Shown piece after piece: positions 50,307 through 52,975 of a DNA stretch of 52,975 nt. The number at the start of each line of letters is the position of its first letter. Position 1 is the first letter of the stretch. Source of the stretch: Yaniella sp. (GTDB taxonomy: Bacteria > Actinomycetota > Actinomycetes > Actinomycetales > Micrococcaceae); the NCBI RefSeq assembly GCF_030453185.1, contig NZ_JAKDKW010000007.1:1-52975 (forward strand). The letters are read 5' to 3'. Position numbers and translations under genes: made by a program. Below the pieces are notes generated by a model, which did not search any database, was not told the origin of the DNA, and saw nothing but the letters and a program-made list of their open reading frames with translations.

Positions 50307-52619
50307 TCAAGCGGCATGGCTTTCACTTATACGAATATATCCCGGAATCTCACTAGATGTGTGAACAGTGACACTGTAGGCCGAGACATTGGTGTAGTTG
50401 TAGTGCTCAACGGTGACCTGATCGCCATTGACTTCTGCGACGAATCCGACGTGGCCGTAGCCACCGCCAACATCGTTGTACCCCCACCATGCGATGTCGC
50501 CTGGTTGCGGGGTTTTGGTGAACTCCATGCCATCGACCTGGGTGAGAATATCAACCCATGAACCTGCACCTCGTTGACCAGAACCATAGCTAACACCTAG
50601 CTTGGCGAAGGTGAATGGTGGCTGCTGACCGGAATCAGGGGTCCACCCCATGGCCTGATTGACTCGCCACATGACAAAGTCGGTGCACTCCCGCTGAGTG
50701 TGCCCAAAGGTGGTACGGGCAAAGCCCCAGCCCTTGACGCCCACCGGTTCGCGGTACGGATAGTCATCGGCCCCGATACCTTCCACAGTTAGGCCGCTGG
50801 AAAAGGCCGCACAGTTGACTGAAAAGCCCGTGGCGTCAACGCCGTTGAGAATCTTTTCCACATAGTTCTGAGTCTCACGGAACGGCGGTACTCCACCATA
50901 TTTCTGCACGTTCCCAGGACCGGCATTATAGGCAGCTAACGCCAGTTTGATTTGTTCCTTAGTATCCCCTCCGGCCATGTCCTCCACAAATTCCATCATT
51001 TCCTTCATGTATCGACCCTGAGCTGGAATCGCATCATTGGGGTTGTATGCATCTCCCCAATTGCCGTATGCAGCCCAAGTATCAGGCATGATCTGGGCGA
51101 TACCCATTGCACCTGCCGGCGAAGTGACCGTTGGGTCAAATCCTGACTCGTGGAACAGCTGGGCGGACAAAATCTCTGATGAGACGCCCGAGGTGGCAGC
51201 AGCTTGCAGGATCAGCGGCTGGTATTGCGCCGGTGCCGAGATGTCCGTTGCCGGTGCTGTATCTTCTGATGCGGTATTGACGACCGGGGTGCAGACTTGC
51301 TCCTCTTTGCTGACCTTCCAGTCACGTGCCCGATCCACGATGCTTGGGGCGTTGTCCTCAGCGTCTTCAATAGACAGGGCTTCAACAGCTTCCACCCACG
51401 TGTCGATGACCTGCTGGCGCACTTCTTCTTGTCCGTCGATGGGCTGGCGACCACCGGAGACAACTGACAGGGTGTAGCCTTGTGCTAAATCAGCGGATGC
51501 TCCGGGACCAAAGTGTTCGTCTTTGGCATCCAGGATTAGATCGCCAATATATCTAGCCTCATCCTCAACACTCCACTGACCATTTTCCAGTTCGATACCT
51601 GACGATGCCAAGTAGTCTTTGGCCTCATCAGTCAAGCCGAACCAGCTGGTGGGATCGCCGTCGTCGGCACCTTCGTATTCAGCCAAAATCGACGACAGGA
51701 TATAGAAGTCAGCACCGGTAGTTTCGGCAACACGCTGCATCATCCGTTCAGAGGAATCCGCGCCATCGTAGTCATCACTGACCACCTCAGCGGTTGACTG
51801 ACCAACAGACGCTCGTGCAGCAGACTCCTGGGCAGAATCGGTGTCTCCGGCCAACAAACTCATCAGCATCATGCCAAGCAGCGAAATACCGATGCTAACG
51901 ATCAACAGGATGCCGGTAATGACAACCCAAAAGGATTTGGTTTTCAGCAGGCTGGTAACTGCCCCGGTTGCGGCGCCGTGTAATCCGCCTTTGACAGCAC
52001 CTTTGATCGCACCCTTGGCGACTTTTGCGCCATCACGACTAACCTGTTTTGCTGTTCGTTTGGCTGCATTATCTTCTTCGCTGGATTCAAGACTGTTGGA
52101 AAGCTTTGTGACAGCACCACTGATTGCTTTACCAGCAGGAGTGACACTGGCAACACCAGACACACCGGCAAGCGTGGCATCCTCTAGGCCTTGTGATGAG
52201 AGGCTGTCAGCTGAGTCGGATTTTGCCATATTCACGGACCGAGCGGCCTGAGCTATGCGCGATGATTTTTTCTGTTTCGCCCCCTGAGTAGCGGACTGGC
52301 GATTGGTAGCTTGTTGAACGGCGCCCGGTGCATCATTGTCATCACCAGCAGACAGGTTACCTGCGCTGTCGACGTCTTGTTGGGGCAGCTTGCTCTTAGC
52401 GTTGGGCACCACCGGCTGAGGTCGGCGGGGCGTGTTGTCGTTGGGCTGACCCACTGATGGCTGGCTGCGTCGATGCGAGCTGGTATGTAGCCCAATTTGT
52501 GGTTCAGCCGGCTGTTGAGAGCTTTGAGGTGTTGTCGAGGCGTTGTCGCGCGCCGTCTTACTGTGCAACGGTTGTGACGACATCGATTCTTCGCCACTGG
52601 ACTTCGACGATTTCGTCAT
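50307..52619 (-). CDS. conjugation-type cell-wall hydrolase: lytic transglycosylase plus CHAP domain
   Basis: The 770-residue protein starts at ATG 52619 (GGAGAG upstream). Regions: disordered Q/S/P-rich cytosolic tail (1-190), one membrane helix (about 230-257), the conserved outer region with SWFGLTDEAKDYL, a lytic transglycosylase domain with FHESGFDP (catalytic Glu491) and LALAAYNAGPGN, and a C-terminal CHAP domain with RECTDFVMW (Cys) and GYGHVGFVAEV (His). It aligns with the element 1 hydrolase up to the transglycosylase, then switches to CHAP. It should cut glycan strands and peptide stems during mating. Confidence 0.87.
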   Translation of the reverse strand: MTKSSKSSGEESMSSQPLHSKTARDNASTTPQSSQQPAEPQIGLHTSSHRRSQPSVGQPNDNTPRRPQPVVPNAKSKLPQQDVDSAGNLSAGDDNDAPGAVQQATNRQSATQGAKQKKSSRIAQAARSVNMAKSDSADSLSSQGLEDATLAGVSGVASVTPAGKAISGAVTKLSNSLESSEEDNAAKRTAKQVSRDGAKVAKGAIKGAVKGGLHGAATGAVTSLLKTKSFWVVITGILLIVSIGISLLGMMLMSLLAGDTDSAQESAARASVGQSTAEVVSDDYDGADSSERMMQRVAETTGADFYILSSILAEYEGADDGDPTSWFGLTDEAKDYLASSGIELENGQWSVEDEARYIGDLILDAKDEHFGPGASADLAQGYTLSVVSGGRQPIDGQEEVRQQVIDTWVEAVEALSIEDAEDNAPSIVDRARDWKVSKEEQVCTPVVNTASEDTAPATDISAPAQYQPLILQAAATSGVSSEILSAQLFHESGFDPTVTSPAGAMGIAQIMPDTWAAYGNWGDAYNPNDAIPAQGRYMKEMMEFVEDMAGGDTKEQIKLALAAYNAGPGNVQKYGGVPPFRETQNYVEKILNGVDATGFSVNCAAFSSGLTVEGIGADDYPYREPVGVKGWGFARTTFGHTQRECTDFVMWRVNQAMGWTPDSGQQPPFTFAKLGVSYGSGQRGAGSWVDILTQVDGMEFTKTPQPGDIAWWGYNDVGGGYGHVGFVAEVNGDQVTVEHYNYTNVSAYSVTVHTSSEIPGYIRISESHAA

Positions 52620-52664
52620 GCAGGCTCTCCAAGCTGTTGAAGGATAGTTAGTACCTGCACTGGA

Positions 52665-52673
52665 AGTGTCCGG
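52665..52673 (-). promoter_or_regulatory. CCGGACACT motif before the hydrolase gene of element 2
   Basis: Same CCCCGGACACTTCCA sequence as before the element 1 hydrolase gene; about 46 bases before the ATG at 52619. Confidence 0.6.
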
Positions 52674-52691
52674 GGTCAAATCTATGCTCTG

Positions 52692-52700
52692 CCGGACACT
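52692..52700 (+). promoter_or_regulatory. CCGGACACT motif before the DnaE/PHP-like gene
   Basis: Begins exactly 17 bases before the ATG at 52709; the opposite-strand copy lies 19 bases away. The divergent pair could bind one protein that controls both genes. Confidence 0.6.
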
Positions 52701-52708
52701 GTCTGGGT

Positions 52709-52942
52709 ATGACTTCAACAACCTATGTGCCACTTCACGTCCACACCGAGCACTCAGAGCTTGATGGATTGGCGCGACTCGACGGCCTGACCAAGGCGGT
52801 GTCTGATGCCGGCATGTCAGCCTGTGCTATCACCGACCATGGCTCCCTGGCGGGGCTGTGGGCCTTTGCACGAAGTGCCCAGCGGTACAACATCAAACCC
52901 ATTCCGGGAATTGAAGCATACTTAGCCTTGATCCACCGATGA
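52709..52942 (+). pseudogene. DnaE-like polymerase N-terminus (PHP domain), truncated
   Basis: The 77-residue frame starts MTSTTYVPLHVHTEHSELDG and contains AITDHGSLAGLWAF and IKPIPGIEAYLA, the first metal-binding blocks of the PHP domain of DNA polymerase III alpha/DnaE proteins. It stops at 52940-52942 directly after the EAYLA block, where full-length proteins continue for about 1000 residues. Disruption by an insertion at the window edge, or a frameshift, is likely. A polymerase under the element's own motif would be an unusual transfer-associated gene. Confidence 0.7.
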
Positions 52943-52975
52943 ATAATGTGGTGGTGTCGGCGTTTTAACGTAGAG

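Larger units (their letters stand above)
48591..52975. mobile_element. integrative element 2, left part only
   Basis: Starts at the shared att copy and repeats the left-end gene order of element 1: arm repeats, HTH gene with 17-base motif spacing, lipoprotein, large cell-wall hydrolase. Protein similarity is clear but DNA is diverged, so it is a related element and not a copy. Its integrase and right end are outside the window. Confidence 0.75.

Noticed and set aside
1-52975. CRISPR arrays or toxin-antitoxin pairs
   Set aside because: No regular repeat-spacer series was seen; the small HTH proteins are excisionase-like and lack an adjacent toxin-like partner.

Overview
Organism. Gene order and families point to an actinobacterium of the Micrococcaceae: an actinobacterial cytochrome bcc oxidase cluster (ctaE-qcrC-qcrA-qcrB), RbpA, a polyprenol-phosphate-mannose synthase, a fused PafB-PafC regulator beside tatA-tatC, and leaderless-looking starts. 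Base composition is only moderately GC-rich for that group, so a Yaniella- or Enteractinococcus-like genus is possible; this is inference. || Layout. 1-660: no gene; the first 50 bases hold a short tandem repeat that may be the end of an insertion sequence. 727-19657: ordinary chromosomal backbone, namely the respiratory chain (minus strand), trpD, small conserved genes, the NfeD/SPFH pair, rbpA, the mannosyl donor synthase, a degenerate amidohydrolase, a large DExH helicase, tatC, tatA, pafBC and an FKBP-type prolyl isomerase. || 19641-48608: an integrative element of about 29 kb inserted exactly at the start codon of the FKBP gene. An 18-bp direct repeat (19641-19658 and 48591-48608) bounds it, a tyrosine integrase lies beside the right boundary, and direct repeats that look like integrase/Xis arm sites occur inside both ends. 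The left end holds an excisionase-like HTH protein, a membrane-anchored protein and a two-domain cell-wall hydrolase of the kind found in conjugation systems. A truncated FtsK-like DNA translocase near the integrase suggests the transfer core was lost. || The interior is an iron cargo. First comes a heme module: a repeat-rich surface protein, HtaA- and HtaB-like heme-binding proteins, an HmuTUV transporter and a divergent heme oxygenase. Then comes a siderophore module: AraC-type regulator, FecCD-type permeases, ATPase, binding protein, siderophore-interacting reductase, a heterodimeric ABC transporter and a glutathione peroxidase. DtxR/IdeR-like boxes lie before the main transcription units. 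|| 48591-52975: a second, related element starts at the right att copy and runs off the window: two excisionase-like HTH genes, a lipoprotein, a second cell-wall hydrolase with a different C-terminal domain, and the N-terminus of a DnaE/PHP protein. The window therefore shows a tandem array of two related elements at one att site. || Working together. Seven core genes of both elements share an upstream CCGGACACT motif; in three of them it lies exactly 17 bases before the ATG. The cargo appears to form one low-iron response: capture heme at the wall, import it, open it with heme oxygenase, and import and reduce ferric siderophores.
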